Source: Gemmatimonadota bacterium (GTDB taxonomy: Bacteria > Gemmatimonadota > Gemmatimonadetes > Longimicrobiales > Gaopeijiaceae). Taken from it: 64,000 nt of DNA. A model generated the notes under the pieces. It searched no databases, was not told the origin of the DNA, and saw only the letters and a list, made by a program, of their open reading frames with translations. The first letter of the stretch is position 1. Each line of letters begins with the position of its first letter. Both the position numbers and the translations under genes were made by a program. This document shows, one piece after another, positions 50,625 through 64,000 of this stretch. The stretch is taken from assembly GCA_026706635.1 (NCBI GenBank), contig JAPOYJ010000070.1, positions 34,519 through 98,518 of the forward strand, read 5' to 3'.

Positions 50625-51476
50625 ATGGGACGTGTGAAATTCGACCCGGACCGGGTGGCGGGACTGGGATGGGGACAGGGGGCCATCCTGGATCGGCGGG
50701 TGGCGGAATCCGCGTGGGAGCATGCCCCGGAACGAGTCAGGCAGGGTGACCAGGACCATCTCCTGGTCACCAGTCACGACTGCGACGTCCTCAACCGGAG
50801 CCTCGCCAAGGAACCACTGGTGGAGGTTCTTCGCGCCCGAGCATTGGCCGACCACACAGGCCAGCGCGGCCCGTTCGGGTCGGGTCGGAATCCGCGCGCC
50901 CTAAGGCTCTCGGGAGTCTCGGTGCAGGGAGACGATGTGGCGCTCGACCTTGCTGTTCACGACCGCTGGGGAATCCCGCGCGAGCTCTTGATGGAGGAGG
51001 CCCCGGCGGACCGCCTGCCGCCAGGAGAGGGTCGGCTGGTGGCCGAATGGCTCGCGAAGCGGTACATACGATCGGCGTTTCCCACCGAGTTTGATCGTCG
51101 GTGGAGCGGGAAATCCAAGGCATGGCGGAGGCTGTTGAAGAGGCACAGCCCATGGATTCAGGGAGTCTACCTGCGGTTGCACACCCTTCGAGAGCTGGGC
51201 GGCGACACGCCGTACAGGTGCCATCTGCTCCTGGCGACGCCATCGGAGGTCGGGAGCCTTGTGGACTGGCCGAAGACGAGAGAGGCGATTGAGCGGGCTT
51301 TCGCCGGATTCTGGGATGAGCTGAGGCCGACCATCGAGTGCGAACCGGTCGAAGTCGTCACGACGGACCTGATCACCCTTGACGACATCTCGCGCTATCA
51401 GAGGTTCGACGCAGATTGGGTGAGCTTCGACGACGAGACGGTGGCAACTCCGGTTGTGGCTGACTTTAGGTCGTAG
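50625..51476 (+). CDS. Unknown protein with SHDCD motif, third gene of the triad
   Basis: The 283-residue protein reads QDHLLVTSHDCDVLNRSLAK near residue 45, like the SQDCDI signature of a poorly known island-associated family. It continues with EPLVEVLRARALADHTGQ, ADRLPPGEGRLVAEWLAKRY and ends CEPVEVVTTDLITLDDISRY. The acidic and cysteine pattern suggests a metal or nucleotide site, but no fold is certain. ATG 50625 was chosen over the upstream ATG 50607 because it starts just after the HTH stop. Confidence 0.7.
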   Translation: MGRVKFDPDRVAGLGWGQGAILDRRVAESAWEHAPERVRQGDQDHLLVTSHDCDVLNRSLAKEPLVEVLRARALADHTGQRGPFGSGRNPRALRLSGVSVQGDDVALDLAVHDRWGIPRELLMEEAPADRLPPGEGRLVAEWLAKRYIRSAFPTEFDRRWSGKSKAWRRLLKRHSPWIQGVYLRLHTLRELGGDTPYRCHLLLATPSEVGSLVDWPKTREAIERAFAGFWDELRPTIECEPVEVVTTDLITLDDISRYQRFDADWVSFDDETVATPVVADFRS

Positions 51477-51697
51477 CTGGAGGCGGGCCGACACCGCCGC
51501 TTGGAGCAGACGATCGCCGCCGTCCGAGCGCGCCCATCCTGATTCCGGCCCCCTTCGGATGAGCATCGGTAGCAGCCCATCGTCCCACCCCCTCCGCTTG
51601 TCCCCCGTCCCCATCCACCCACTATTGAGTACCCCGCGTCCGTCTGACCCCCCGCCCCGAACCCCCGCTCCCGGCCCACTCCAAAGGAGATTCCGCC

Positions 51698-54352
<2,655 letters not shown>

Positions 54353-54920
54353 GACGGGCCAGTGGGCTCGTCGTGTCCGAGCGTCTTGTGGCGCGAGGGC
54401 GAGTGACTGCGACCTGCCAGGAGAGCCGCCGCGCGACTGGCGACCGGCGTCTGCCGGACTCCCCGACCGACGGGCGCGAGGGCCACGCTCTGGTTCCGCG
54501 AGATGCTGGGGTCGTCGTTCGTATTCGACTATCGGTACGAGTGACCCCTGGATAAACTCGGCCCCGTGGGCTGGCCAGCGCGGGCGAGGTTGCGGCCCTG
54601 GGCCAACCATTGCGGATTCCGCACTAGTTCACCACTCCCTTCGCGAGGCAAAATCTGCCACCTGGACGACTGGCGTCTCGTTCACCCTCAAATCCCCCAC
54701 ACCGCAGTGCTCCGCCCTTCGTGCTCCTCCTCGCGTCGGAAGAGCCTCCCGCTCCAGGGCTTCTCGGGGCTTCGGTCGAAAGACGGCCCACTATGGCAAC
54801 CACCGCCACCCCGATCTGCCATCCGGGCGCACCCGTCATTAGCTTACCCTCCCGCCCACAAGCTGTGGCTGGACAGGCAGTCACCCCACTCTCCTCCGGG
54901 AGGCAACCATCGATCCCCGC
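54353..54920. other. Intergenic gap before prfA, no gene seen
   Basis: This 568-base gap has only short open frames without motifs. The composition becomes C-rich near 54650-54900. The prfA ribosome-binding site GGGAGG is at 54898-54903. No tRNA, repeat family or clear terminator was found. Confidence 0.5.
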
Positions 54921-55997
54921 ATGGCCCGCCGCGTAGCCGCAGCAAGGGAACGACTCGCGACGCTGGAGCTGGAGCTAGCCGACCCGGAGGTTGCGCGCAC
55001 GCCCCCACGCCTCCGCGAGCTCGGCGTGGAGCGCGCCGGCCTCGCCGAGATCATCTCCTCTGGCCGCGACGTCGAGTCGCTCGAGCGGGAGGTGGCCGAG
55101 GCCCAGGAGATCCTCGACGAGTCTCCCGATCCCGAGATGGCCGCCCTCGCCGAAGAGGAGATCGCGTCCCTTGCCGAAGCTCTGAAGACGGCCTCCGCCA
55201 GGCTCGCAGCGGCCCTCATCCCCCCCGGACCCATGGAGGACCGCCCCGCCGTGGTCGAGATCCGCGCCGGCACCGGGGGCAACGAAGCCGGGCTCTTCGC
55301 CGCCGATCTGATGCGGATGTACCGCCGTCTCGCCGAGCGGAGCGGCTGGCGGGTCGAGCTGGTCAGCGTCTCGGAGGGGATACCCGGGGCGATCAGGGAG
55401 GCGATCTTCACGGTGCGCGGAAAGGGTGCCTACGGTCGCCTGCGCTACGAGTCCGGGGTGCACCGGGTGCAGCGGGTCCCCGAGACCGAGAGCCAGGGGC
55501 GCGTGCACACCTCCGCCGCCTCGGTGGCGGTCCTCCCGGAGGCCGAGGAGGTGGACATCGAGATCGACCCGGCCGACCTGCGCATCGACGTCTTCCGGTC
55601 CTCCGGTCCTGGGGGACAGTCGGTGAACACGACCGACTCGGCGGTGCGCATCACGCATCTGCCGACCGAGGTCGTCGTCACCTGCCAGGACGAGAAGTCC
55701 CAGCACAAGAACAAGGCGCGCGCGATGAAGGTCCTGCGCTCCCGCCTCCTCGACGGCCTGGTCGCCGAGCGCGAGGCCGAGCGCGCCGCCGTGCGCAGGT
55801 CGCAGATCGGGAGCGGCGACCGCTCCGCCAAGATCCGCACCTACAACTTCCCCCAGAACCGGGTCACCGACCACCGGGTGCGGCTGAGCCTCTACCGGCT
55901 CGCCGAGATTCTGGACGGCGACATGGAGGAGATCATCTCGGTGCTCCGCGTCGCACGCATGGAGGAGCGGCTTGGCGAGGAGCTGGACGACCGATGA
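54921..55997 (+). CDS. prfA: Peptide chain release factor 1
   Basis: RF1 ends translation at UAA and UAG. The 358-residue protein has the N-terminal helical domain, the codon-recognition tripeptide region reading PET in [11 protein letters not shown] (usually PAT in RF1), and the catalytic GGQ in [10 protein letters not shown] (about 231-233). The GGQ and C-terminal [14 protein letters not shown] block are intact. ATG 54921 is given as start, yet the GGGAGG site is only five bases before an in-frame ATC at 54909 that would add IDPR, the common RF1 opening; an ATC start is possible. It overlaps prmC, whose product methylates the GGQ glutamine. Confidence 0.96.
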   Translation: MARRVAAARERLATLELELADPEVARTPPRLRELGVERAGLAEIISSGRDVESLEREVAEAQEILDESPDPEMAALAEEEIASLAEALKTASARLAAALIPPGPMEDRPAVVEIRAGTGGNEAGLFAADLMRMYRRLAERSGWRVELVSVSEGIPGAIREAIFTVRGKGAYGRLRYESGVHRVQRVPETESQGRVHTSAASVAVLPEAEEVDIEIDPADLRIDVFRSSGPGGQSVNTTDSAVRITHLPTEVVVTCQDEKSQHKNKARAMKVLRSRLLDGLVAEREAERAAVRRSQIGSGDRSAKIRTYNFPQNRVTDHRVRLSLYRLAEILDGDMEEIISVLRVARMEERLGEELDDR

Positions 55998-56902
55998 CGG
56001 TCGGCGTGGCCTCGCTTGCGATCGAGACGATGCTCGGCGACGGGGCCGCCTACCTCGCGGGCCGGGGCGTCGAGGACCCCCGCCTGGAGGCCGAGCACCT
56101 CTTGGCCCACATCCTGGGGGTGCCGCGCCTGCACCTCTACCTCGACCTCGACCGGTCCCTCGGCCCCGGCGAGGCGGAGCGCTACCAGGAGCTGCTGAGG
56201 CGGAGGAGCACACGCGAGCCGCTCCAGTACATCCTGGGGTCGGCGCCCTTCCGCGACCTCGAGCTCCGCGTGGACCCACGGGTCGCCATCCCCCGCCCGG
56301 AGACGGAGTATCTGATCGATGCCCTGATGGAGCTAGTGCGCCGCGACGGGCACCCGATGGGCGACGAGGCGCCCTTCGGGTCGGCGCTGGAGATCGGCAC
56401 CGGATCGGGCGCGATCGCCATCTCGCTCGCCACGGAGGGACTCGCCGGATCGGTGACCGCGACCGACGTCTCGCCCGAGGCCCTTGCCGTGGCTATCGGC
56501 AACGCCCGCCGCGCGGGTGCTCGCGGGATCGAATTCCTGGCGGGCGACTCGCTCGCGCCGGTCGGCCAGAGGAAATTCGATCTGGTCATCTCGAACCCTC
56601 CCTACCTGACCCGCGCCGAGTGGCTGACCGCCCAGCCCGAGGTGCGCGAGTGGGAGCCGAGGGTGGCGATGCACGGCGGTGGGGACGGGCTGGATGTGGT
56701 CCGGTCGGTGGCGGCGGGCGTGGGGGGAGTCCTGCGCCCTGGCGGATGGTTCGGCCTGGAGGTGGGAAGCGGACAGGTGGCGGCTGTGGTTGCGCTTCTC
56801 CGCAGAATTCCCGCGCTCGGTGCCCCGGTTGCCCGGAGCGACCTGACCGGGAGGGGGCGCTATGTTTTTGCGCGGTGGGGCTGCAACATACCCTCGGGCT
56901 AG
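55994..56902 (+). CDS. prmC: Release factor glutamine methyltransferase
   Basis: PrmC methylates the GGQ glutamine of RF1 and RF2 with AdoMet. The 302-residue protein has the N-terminal helical domain ([31 protein letters not shown]) and the methyltransferase core: [11 protein letters not shown], the AdoMet loop [15 protein letters not shown] and the catalytic [10 protein letters not shown] (about residue 200). The ATG overlaps the prfA stop (ATGA), the usual prfA-prmC pairing. Confidence 0.97.
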   Translation: MTVGVASLAIETMLGDGAAYLAGRGVEDPRLEAEHLLAHILGVPRLHLYLDLDRSLGPGEAERYQELLRRRSTREPLQYILGSAPFRDLELRVDPRVAIPRPETEYLIDALMELVRRDGHPMGDEAPFGSALEIGTGSGAIAISLATEGLAGSVTATDVSPEALAVAIGNARRAGARGIEFLAGDSLAPVGQRKFDLVISNPPYLTRAEWLTAQPEVREWEPRVAMHGGGDGLDVVRSVAAGVGGVLRPGGWFGLEVGSGQVAAVVALLRRIPALGAPVARSDLTGRGRYVFARWGCNIPSG

Positions 56903-56982
56903 CGCGTAGGAGGCGCCGTCGCCGGCGGGGCGCCCAAGTCCCGCCGATCCAGCTGCCACCGCAAGTCGCAAGGAGACACTTC

Positions 56983-58296
56983 GTGCACCCTACCCCTACC
57001 ATCGAACAGGCCGACGGCCGCCTGGGCGTTCTGCTCCCAGGTCTAGGCGCCGTCGCCACCACCGTAATCGCCGGCGTCGAGGCGGTGCGGCGCGGGATCG
57101 CCGAGCCCTACGGCAGCCTCACCCAGATGAACACGATTCGGCTCGGTCGGCGCACTCAGGACCGGACACCCCTCATCCGCGAGCTCGTGGGCCTCGCTCC
57201 GCTCGACCAGCTCGTATTCGGCGCCTGGGATCCGATACCGGACGACGCGTACGAGAGCGCGGCCAAGGCGGGCGTCCTCGACCGCGCCAGCCACCTCGAC
57301 CCCATCCGCGACTTCCTAGCCTCGATCAAGCCGATGCCCGCCGTCTTCGACACGGCCTACGTCAGGCGGATCGACGGTCCGAACACGAAGCAGGGGAGCG
57401 ACTGGATGGAGATGGGGATGGCGCTCCGCGAGGACATCCGGGCATTCAAGCGGGAGCACGGCTGCGCACGCGCCGTGATGATCTGGTGCGGCTCGACCGA
57501 GGTCTTCGAGCGCCCCGGGCCGGTGCACGCCACCGTCGAGGCCTTCGAGGAGGGGATGCGCGGCGGCGACCCCGCGATCGCTCCGTCGATGGTCTACGCC
57601 TGGGCCGCGATCAGGGAGGGCGTGCCGTACGCCAACGGCGCCCCCAACCTCTCCGCCGACGTCCCCGCGCTCGAGGAGCTCGCCCGCGAGCGGTTCGTCC
57701 CGATCGCGGGGAAGGACTTCAAGACCGGCCAGACGCTGATGAAGACGATCCTGGCACCGGGGCTCAAGGCGCGGATGCTGGGCGTCCGGGGCTGGTTCAG
57801 CACCAACATTCTCGGCAATCGCGATGGCGAGGTGCTCGACGATCCCGAGTCCTTCCGGACGAAGGAGGAGTCGAAGCTGGGCGTACTCGACTACATCCTC
57901 CAGCCGAGCATGTACCCCGATCTCTACGGCGATCTCTACCACAAGGTCCGCATCAACTACTACCCTCCCCGGGGCGACGACAAGGAGGGTTGGGACAACC
58001 TCGACATCTTCGGGTGGCTGGGCTACCCGATGCAGATCAAGGTGGACTTCCTCTGCCGCGACTCGATCCTGGCGGCGCCGATCGTCCTCGACCTGGCGCT
58101 CTTCCTGGATCTGGCCTCCCGGGCGGGGCTGAGCGGGATCCAGGAGTGGCTCTCCTTCTACTTCAAGAGTCCGCACACCCCCGAGGGGCTCTACCCCGAG
58201 CACGACCTCTTCATCCAGCACAAGAAGCTGAAGAACACCCTCCGCTGGCTCGCCGGCGAGGAGCAGATCACGCACCTGGGCAGGGAGTACTACTGA
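56983..58296 (+). CDS. ino1: Inositol-3-phosphate synthase (myo-inositol-1-phosphate synthase)
   Basis: This enzyme turns glucose-6-phosphate into inositol-3-phosphate with NAD, the first step of inositol lipid or compatible-solute synthesis. The 437-residue protein has GRLGVLLPGLGAVATTVIAG (NAD-binding loop), GPNTKQGSDWMEMG, IAGKDFKTGQTLMKTILAPG (active-site Lys region), FSTNILGNRDGEVLDD and KVRINYYPPRGDDKEGWDN, all typical of the family. GTG 56983 is preceded by AAGGAG. It is the first gene after prmC, and its stop overlaps the CTG start of tmk. Confidence 0.96.
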   Translation: MHPTPTIEQADGRLGVLLPGLGAVATTVIAGVEAVRRGIAEPYGSLTQMNTIRLGRRTQDRTPLIRELVGLAPLDQLVFGAWDPIPDDAYESAAKAGVLDRASHLDPIRDFLASIKPMPAVFDTAYVRRIDGPNTKQGSDWMEMGMALREDIRAFKREHGCARAVMIWCGSTEVFERPGPVHATVEAFEEGMRGGDPAIAPSMVYAWAAIREGVPYANGAPNLSADVPALEELARERFVPIAGKDFKTGQTLMKTILAPGLKARMLGVRGWFSTNILGNRDGEVLDDPESFRTKEESKLGVLDYILQPSMYPDLYGDLYHKVRINYYPPRGDDKEGWDNLDIFGWLGYPMQIKVDFLCRDSILAAPIVLDLALFLDLASRAGLSGIQEWLSFYFKSPHTPEGLYPEHDLFIQHKKLKNTLRWLAGEEQITHLGREYY

Positions 58297-59018
58297 CCTC
58301 CCCTCAGGCGGGCCGGGAGGGGGCGGCCGCAGCTGTCGATCAGCGGCGTGGCCGGCTGATCGCCATCGAGGGGGGAGAGGGTGTGGGGAAGACCACCCAG
58401 CTGGGACTCCTCTCGAGGCGCGTCGAGGCCTGCGGATTCGAGGTGTGCACGGTTCGCGAGCCGGGGGGGACGCCGATCGGCGAGGAGGTTCGGCGGATTC
58501 TGGCCCGGAGCCAGACCGGGAGCATCGCGCCCAGGGCCGAGCTCATGCTCATCCTCGCGGCGCGGGCGGCGCTGATCGGCGAGGTCGTGGCACCGGCGCT
58601 GGCGGAGGGCAGGTGGGTTCTCTCCGACCGCTCGTCGCTCAGCTCCCGGGCGTATCAGGGGTACGGCAGGGGGCTGCCGCTCGAGGAGGTGGAGCTGCTC
58701 GATCGGAGCGCCACCGGTGGGCTGGGTCCGGACATCTGCATCGTCCTCGACCTTCCGGCGGGGGAGGGGATCGCGCGGCATCGGCGCGGACGGAAGCGCC
58801 TCGACCGCTTCGAGTCGGAGACGGACGGCTTTCTCGAGAGGGTGCGACTAGGGTATCTTGAGCTAGCGAAGTCGCGGGCGGAGGCGGTGCTGGTCCCGGC
58901 GGACGGGACCGTCGATCTGGTCGCCGAGAGGGTGTGGCGCGAGGTGTGCGCCGCCTTCCCAACGGGGCTTGCCGATCCTCGCGACTCTGATTCGGGGCGC
59001 GTTTCACCGGTGCGTTAG
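58293..59018 (+). CDS. tmk: Thymidylate kinase
   Basis: Tmk phosphorylates dTMP to dTDP. The 241-residue protein has the P-loop EGGEGVGKTTQ (about 25-35), EPGGTPIGEEVR (substrate Arg), the DR motif LSDRSSLSSRAYQGYGRGL and the lid region RKRLDRFESETDGFLERVR. The first 20 residues are not conserved. CTG 58293 overlapping the ino1 stop is the only start-like codon that gives a coupled gene; no ATG, GTG or TTG lies before the P-loop, so the start is uncertain. Confidence 0.93.
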   Translation: MTSPQAGREGAAAAVDQRRGRLIAIEGGEGVGKTTQLGLLSRRVEACGFEVCTVREPGGTPIGEEVRRILARSQTGSIAPRAELMLILAARAALIGEVVAPALAEGRWVLSDRSSLSSRAYQGYGRGLPLEEVELLDRSATGGLGPDICIVLDLPAGEGIARHRRGRKRLDRFESETDGFLERVRLGYLELAKSRAEAVLVPADGTVDLVAERVWREVCAAFPTGLADPRDSDSGRVSPVR

Positions 59019-59027
59019 GGGTGTCCA

Positions 59028-60713
59028 ATGGCAAAGCGTAGGCGACTCGTGGCACCGGCTCTGATCGTCGCGCTGGCGGTTGTCTGCGGCGGGTGGTTCC
59101 TGCAGGGCGACGTGGGGATCGGCTCCAACCTCTACACCAGGGCGAAGGTCCTCGACGAGGTGGTGTCGCGCATCGAGAGGCACTTCGTGGACGAAGTCGA
59201 CCCGGACAAGCTCTACAGCGCCGGGTACGACGCCGCGCTCGACAGGGTGGTGGAGGAGCTGGGCGACCCCAACTCGGCTCTCCTGCAGGCCCCCGATTGG
59301 GAGGACATGCGCATCCGCACCGAGGGCGAGTACGGAGGAGTGGGACTCGAGATCTCGGGTCGGGACGGCTACGCCACCGTGGTGGCTCCGATCTCGGGAA
59401 CTCCCGGATCGAGGGCCGGGGTGCGTGCAGGCGACCGGATCGTCGAGGTGGATGGCGAGTCGGTGGAGGGCTGGAGCACGGACGAGGTCGCCGATGTGCT
59501 CAGAGGCAAGCCAGGGACCGACGTGGAGATGGTGGTGCGGCGGACTGGGATCGAGCAGCCGATCGTATTCGAGCTCACCCGCGCTCTGATCCGGCTGAAG
59601 GCGGTGCCATTCGCTGTGCTTCTCGAGGGCGAGGTCGGGTACCTGCCCGTAAGGAGCTTCAACGGCACGACCACCGAGGAGGTGCGCTCAAGACTTGACT
59701 CGCTCGAGGCCGTCGGGATGCAGTCACTCGTGATCGATCTCCGGCGCAACCGAGGGGGGCTCCTCACGGAGGGGGTGGCGCTATCGGATCTCTTCCTCGA
59801 TGCGGGTGCCGGGATAGCCGAGGTGCGGAGCCGCGACGAGGACCCGGAGCGGTACCTCGACGAAGCCGCACAGGATCGCCCGGTGCTGCCGATCGTCGTG
59901 CTCCTGGACGTCGCGAGCGCCTCGGCGGCGGAGATTGTGGCGGGTGCCCTCCAGGACAACGACAGGGCTCTCGTACTTGGGACGCCGAGCTACGGGAAGG
60001 GCTCCGTTCAATCCCTCTTCCCGATTGCGGGCGGGCGAATGCTGAAGCTGACGACCGCCCGCTGGTACACCCCCTCCGGCAGGTCCATTCAGCGCCCTCC
60101 CCCGGAGGAGATCGACGACGGCGAAGTGGATGGCGAGGGGGAGGCGCCCTCGATGGTCGAAGGGGCGGTGCGGCCCTCCGCCGATCCAGAGCGGCCGCGG
60201 CACAGCTCGGTAGGAGGGCGCGAGCTCCTGGGCGGGGGCGGGATCGTCCCCGACCTCTGGGTGCCGCCCGACACCCTTGCGACGGCCGAGGTGCATGCGA
60301 TGCGGCAGCTCCTCGGCCTCGGAAGCGACTACATGCATGCGGTGCAGGAGTGGGCGGCCGGGTACGTGCGCGAACACCCGGAGCTGAGGCCTGGCTTCGA
60401 GATAACCGACGCCGATCTCGCCGATTTCCACTCGCTCCTGGTCGGGCGTGGCGCCGAGTTCACGCTTGCCGAGGTGGCGACGGCGCGCACATCGGTCGTC
60501 TACGACCTGGGGGGCGAGGTCGCTCGGCAGGCATGGGGGGAGCGCGTCCGCTTCGAGCGTCTGATCCCCCACGACAACCAGCTCGAGCGGGCCGTGGAGC
60601 TGCTCCTGGAGGCGCGCAGCCAGGCCGACCTCTTCCGCCTCGCCGAGGATGCCGAGAGGCGGGCGCGGGGCCCGGTGGCGCACTCCGGGGGCGACGATTC
60701 CCCAGGGCGGTAG
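59028..60713 (+). CDS. S41-family C-terminal processing protease
   Basis: The 561-residue protein has an N-terminal membrane anchor or signal (RRLVAPALIVALAVVCGGWF), a PDZ domain (EYGGVGLEISGRDGY, AGVRAGDRIVEVDGES) and the S41 core: LVIDLRRNRGGLLTEGVALSD, catalytic Ser in LDVASASAAEIVAGALQD (about 294) and Lys in GTPSYGKGSVQSLFP (about 324). An extra C-terminal helical domain follows. Ctp proteases trim periplasmic proteins. The Asp before Val-Ala-Ser-Ala-Ser replaces the usual Asn (NxxSASAAE). It starts ten bases after tmk. Confidence 0.92.
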   Translation: MAKRRRLVAPALIVALAVVCGGWFLQGDVGIGSNLYTRAKVLDEVVSRIERHFVDEVDPDKLYSAGYDAALDRVVEELGDPNSALLQAPDWEDMRIRTEGEYGGVGLEISGRDGYATVVAPISGTPGSRAGVRAGDRIVEVDGESVEGWSTDEVADVLRGKPGTDVEMVVRRTGIEQPIVFELTRALIRLKAVPFAVLLEGEVGYLPVRSFNGTTTEEVRSRLDSLEAVGMQSLVIDLRRNRGGLLTEGVALSDLFLDAGAGIAEVRSRDEDPERYLDEAAQDRPVLPIVVLLDVASASAAEIVAGALQDNDRALVLGTPSYGKGSVQSLFPIAGGRMLKLTTARWYTPSGRSIQRPPPEEIDDGEVDGEGEAPSMVEGAVRPSADPERPRHSSVGGRELLGGGGIVPDLWVPPDTLATAEVHAMRQLLGLGSDYMHAVQEWAAGYVREHPELRPGFEITDADLADFHSLLVGRGAEFTLAEVATARTSVVYDLGGEVARQAWGERVRFERLIPHDNQLERAVELLLEARSQADLFRLAEDAERRARGPVAHSGGDDSPGR

Positions 60714-60778
60714 TCGACGTCCCAACGGGCCATGGAGACGCCCCGCGGCAGGTCGCACCTTGTACGCGCGGGAGATGA

Positions 60779-62824
<2,046 letters not shown>

Positions 62825-62827
<3 letters not shown>

Positions 62828-62853
62828 ATTACATAATGTAAAGTGGAGTATAC
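62825..62853. repeat. AT-rich element core between obgE and dprA
   Basis: GATTACATAATGTAAAGTGG followed by AGTATACATC is the same AT-rich core as in copies 2 to 4 of the dispersed element (GATTACATATTGTAAAGTAT form). The flanking GC-rich modules are absent. It spans the obgE stop and the apparent start of dprA. Confidence 0.55.
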
Positions 62854-63943
62854 ATCTCTCGGATCTTCCGAAGGGTCGGCTGCCGAGGCGGCGGTTGCGC
62901 TGAGGGCGCTGCCAGGCGTCGGACCGACCCGCTTCAGAGAGCTCGTGGATCGCTTCGGCGGGGCGGAGGAGGCGCTCTCCGCCAGCAAGGCCGACTTTGC
63001 CGCGATCGCCGGTGGCCGTGCGGCCCGCCAGCGCGCATCGGGGCGGCACAACCGGCTGGCGCGGAGCACCGTGCGGAGGTGCGCCGCCCTCGGGATCAGG
63101 ACAATCGCGTACGGCTCCGCCGGGTTTCCTCCCCGACTCGGCGACCTCTCCGCACCGCCATCGATCCTCTACACGATGGGTCGCGCCGACCTCCTCCTGG
63201 AGCCGTGCGTCGCGATCGTCGGCTCGCGCCGCGCCACCGCGTACGGACGCCGGATCGCCGAGCAGCTGGGGGAGCGCCTGGCCCGCGAGTCGCGGTGCGT
63301 CCTTTCGGGGATGGCGATGGGGATCGACGCGGCATCGCACCGGGGGGCGCTCCCGGGCGCGACGGTGGCGGTCCTCGGATCGGGGGTGGACGTGGTGTCG
63401 CCCCCCCGCAACCAGCGCCTCTACCGGGAGATCCTGGCGCACGGCGCGGTCGCCTCGGAGTACGCACCCGGAGTGCGAGCCGAGCCCCACCACTTTCCGA
63501 CGCGCAACCGGATCATCGCCGCGCTTGCGAGCGATGTCGTCGTCGTCGAGGCATCGCTCAGGAGCGGAGCGCTGATCACGGCCGGCATCGCGCTCGACCT
63601 GGGGCGCGAGGTGCACGCCGTCCCAGGGCCGATCGACCGGCCCACCAGCGCGGGGACCAACCGGCTCATCGCCGACGGCGCGGGAGTGGTCGTCGACACC
63701 GGTCTTCTGGATCTGCTGCCGAGCGCCTTCCCCGCAATCGAGGATCCCTCGCTGCGCGACCTACTGGAGGCGATTCCGGCCGCTCCGGTCACCGTCGAGG
63801 AGATCGCACTCCAGACCGATCGGCCAGTGGAGGATGTCGCCAACTCGCTCTCGATCCTGGAGATACGCGGCTACCTGATGCCGACGCGCGACGGCCGCAT
63901 CATGAGGACTCCCGGCCGGAGGGCGCTAGCAGTCCGTGGATAA
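62843..63943 (+). CDS. dprA: DNA-processing protein DprA
   Basis: DprA loads RecA on incoming single-stranded DNA during natural transformation. The 366-residue protein has an N-terminal SAM/HhH-like domain (RALPGVGPTRFRELVDRFG), the Rossmann core (VAIVGSRRATAYGRRIAEQL, LSGMAMGIDAASHRGAL, FPTRNRIIAALASDVVVVEA) and a C-terminal winged helix (PVTVEEIALQTDRPVEDVAN). The start is GTG 62843 within the AT-rich repeat; no ATG or GTG is closer to the conserved domain, so the 5' end may have been rebuilt by the repeat. It ends within the next element copy. The presence of dprA hints at competence. Confidence 0.95.
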   Translation: MEYTSLGSSEGSAAEAAVALRALPGVGPTRFRELVDRFGGAEEALSASKADFAAIAGGRAARQRASGRHNRLARSTVRRCAALGIRTIAYGSAGFPPRLGDLSAPPSILYTMGRADLLLEPCVAIVGSRRATAYGRRIAEQLGERLARESRCVLSGMAMGIDAASHRGALPGATVAVLGSGVDVVSPPRNQRLYREILAHGAVASEYAPGVRAEPHHFPTRNRIIAALASDVVVVEASLRSGALITAGIALDLGREVHAVPGPIDRPTSAGTNRLIADGAGVVVDTGLLDLLPSAFPAIEDPSLRDLLEAIPAAPVTVEEIALQTDRPVEDVANSLSILEIRGYLMPTRDGRIMRTPGRRALAVRG

Positions 63944-64000
63944 TCTCGCGCGAGCACCGAGAGCGGCGAAGCGCTCCGCTGGCAAGGCGCGACGAAGGGC
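63938..64000. repeat. Dispersed intergenic element, copy 5 (inverted, cut by window end)
   Basis: GTCCGTGGATAATCTCGCGC opens the element at the end of dprA, followed by GAGCACCGAGAGCGGCGAAG and CTGGCAAGGCGCGACGAAGG. It is the reverse complement of the right end of copies 1 and 2. The dprA stop codon lies in its first bases. Confidence 0.7.

Noticed and set aside
54566..54920. Open frames in the gap upstream of prfA
   Set aside because: They are short, low in motif content and lie in shifting composition; none has a convincing ribosome-binding site.

Overview
The window is GC-rich bacterial chromosome with many GTG and TTG starts. It looks like housekeeping DNA on both sides of a long accessory (anti-phage type) island. 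The secreted beta-propeller and M14 peptidase proteins, the glycine-rich membrane protein and the LolA/Lnt lipoprotein genes fit a diderm such as Gemmatimonadota. That placement is an inference; no rRNA is present to test it.

Layout. 1-19.5 kb (all genes +): recA (3' part), a glycine-rich membrane protein, alaS, a small unknown gene, cca, hflX, a selenocysteine tRNA and a proline tRNA, aroQ, efp, accB, accC, ftsK, lolA-like, rimO, a Gfo/Idh/MocA oxidoreductase and lnt. 19.85-22.4 kb: a tightly overlapping ATPase - PIN nuclease - RNA ligase operon, then a secreted beta-propeller gene. 23.6-51.5 kb: the defence island. It holds a decayed PIN toxin, a frameshifted COG2865-like gene, an ATPase/nuclease fusion, three further ATPase modules each with a small partner (Toprim-like, PIN-like remnant, broken Toprim-like), and a 1203-residue STAND-like NTPase. 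Then come a type I restriction-modification locus (hsdM, hsdS, hsdR on the minus strand) split by a toxin-antitoxin remnant, a DprA-like/phosphoribosyltransferase pair and a four-gene HEPN-like cassette, and finally a TIGR04255-HTH-unknown triad. 51.7-64 kb (all +): secreted M14 peptidase, prfA, prmC, inositol-phosphate synthase, tmk, S41 protease, asparaginase, obgE and dprA.

How it fits together. The core genes are intact and very compact, and a dozen or so junctions are 4-base NTGA overlaps that suggest translational coupling. In the island, many genes are broken by in-frame stops, frameshifts or deletions, which suggests rapid turnover of defence modules. Two repeat systems separate the regions. 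Elements of about 400 bp with CCGTGGACAA-type ends and an AT-rich TGTAAAGT core lie between housekeeping genes. A short palindromic family around TGGTCAGTGACCA is seen only inside the island, almost always at module borders, and may mark the recombination joints of the island.

The best candidates for an undescribed system are the ATPase-PIN-RNA ligase operon (19850-22444) and the four-gene HEPN-like cassette (41736-44244).
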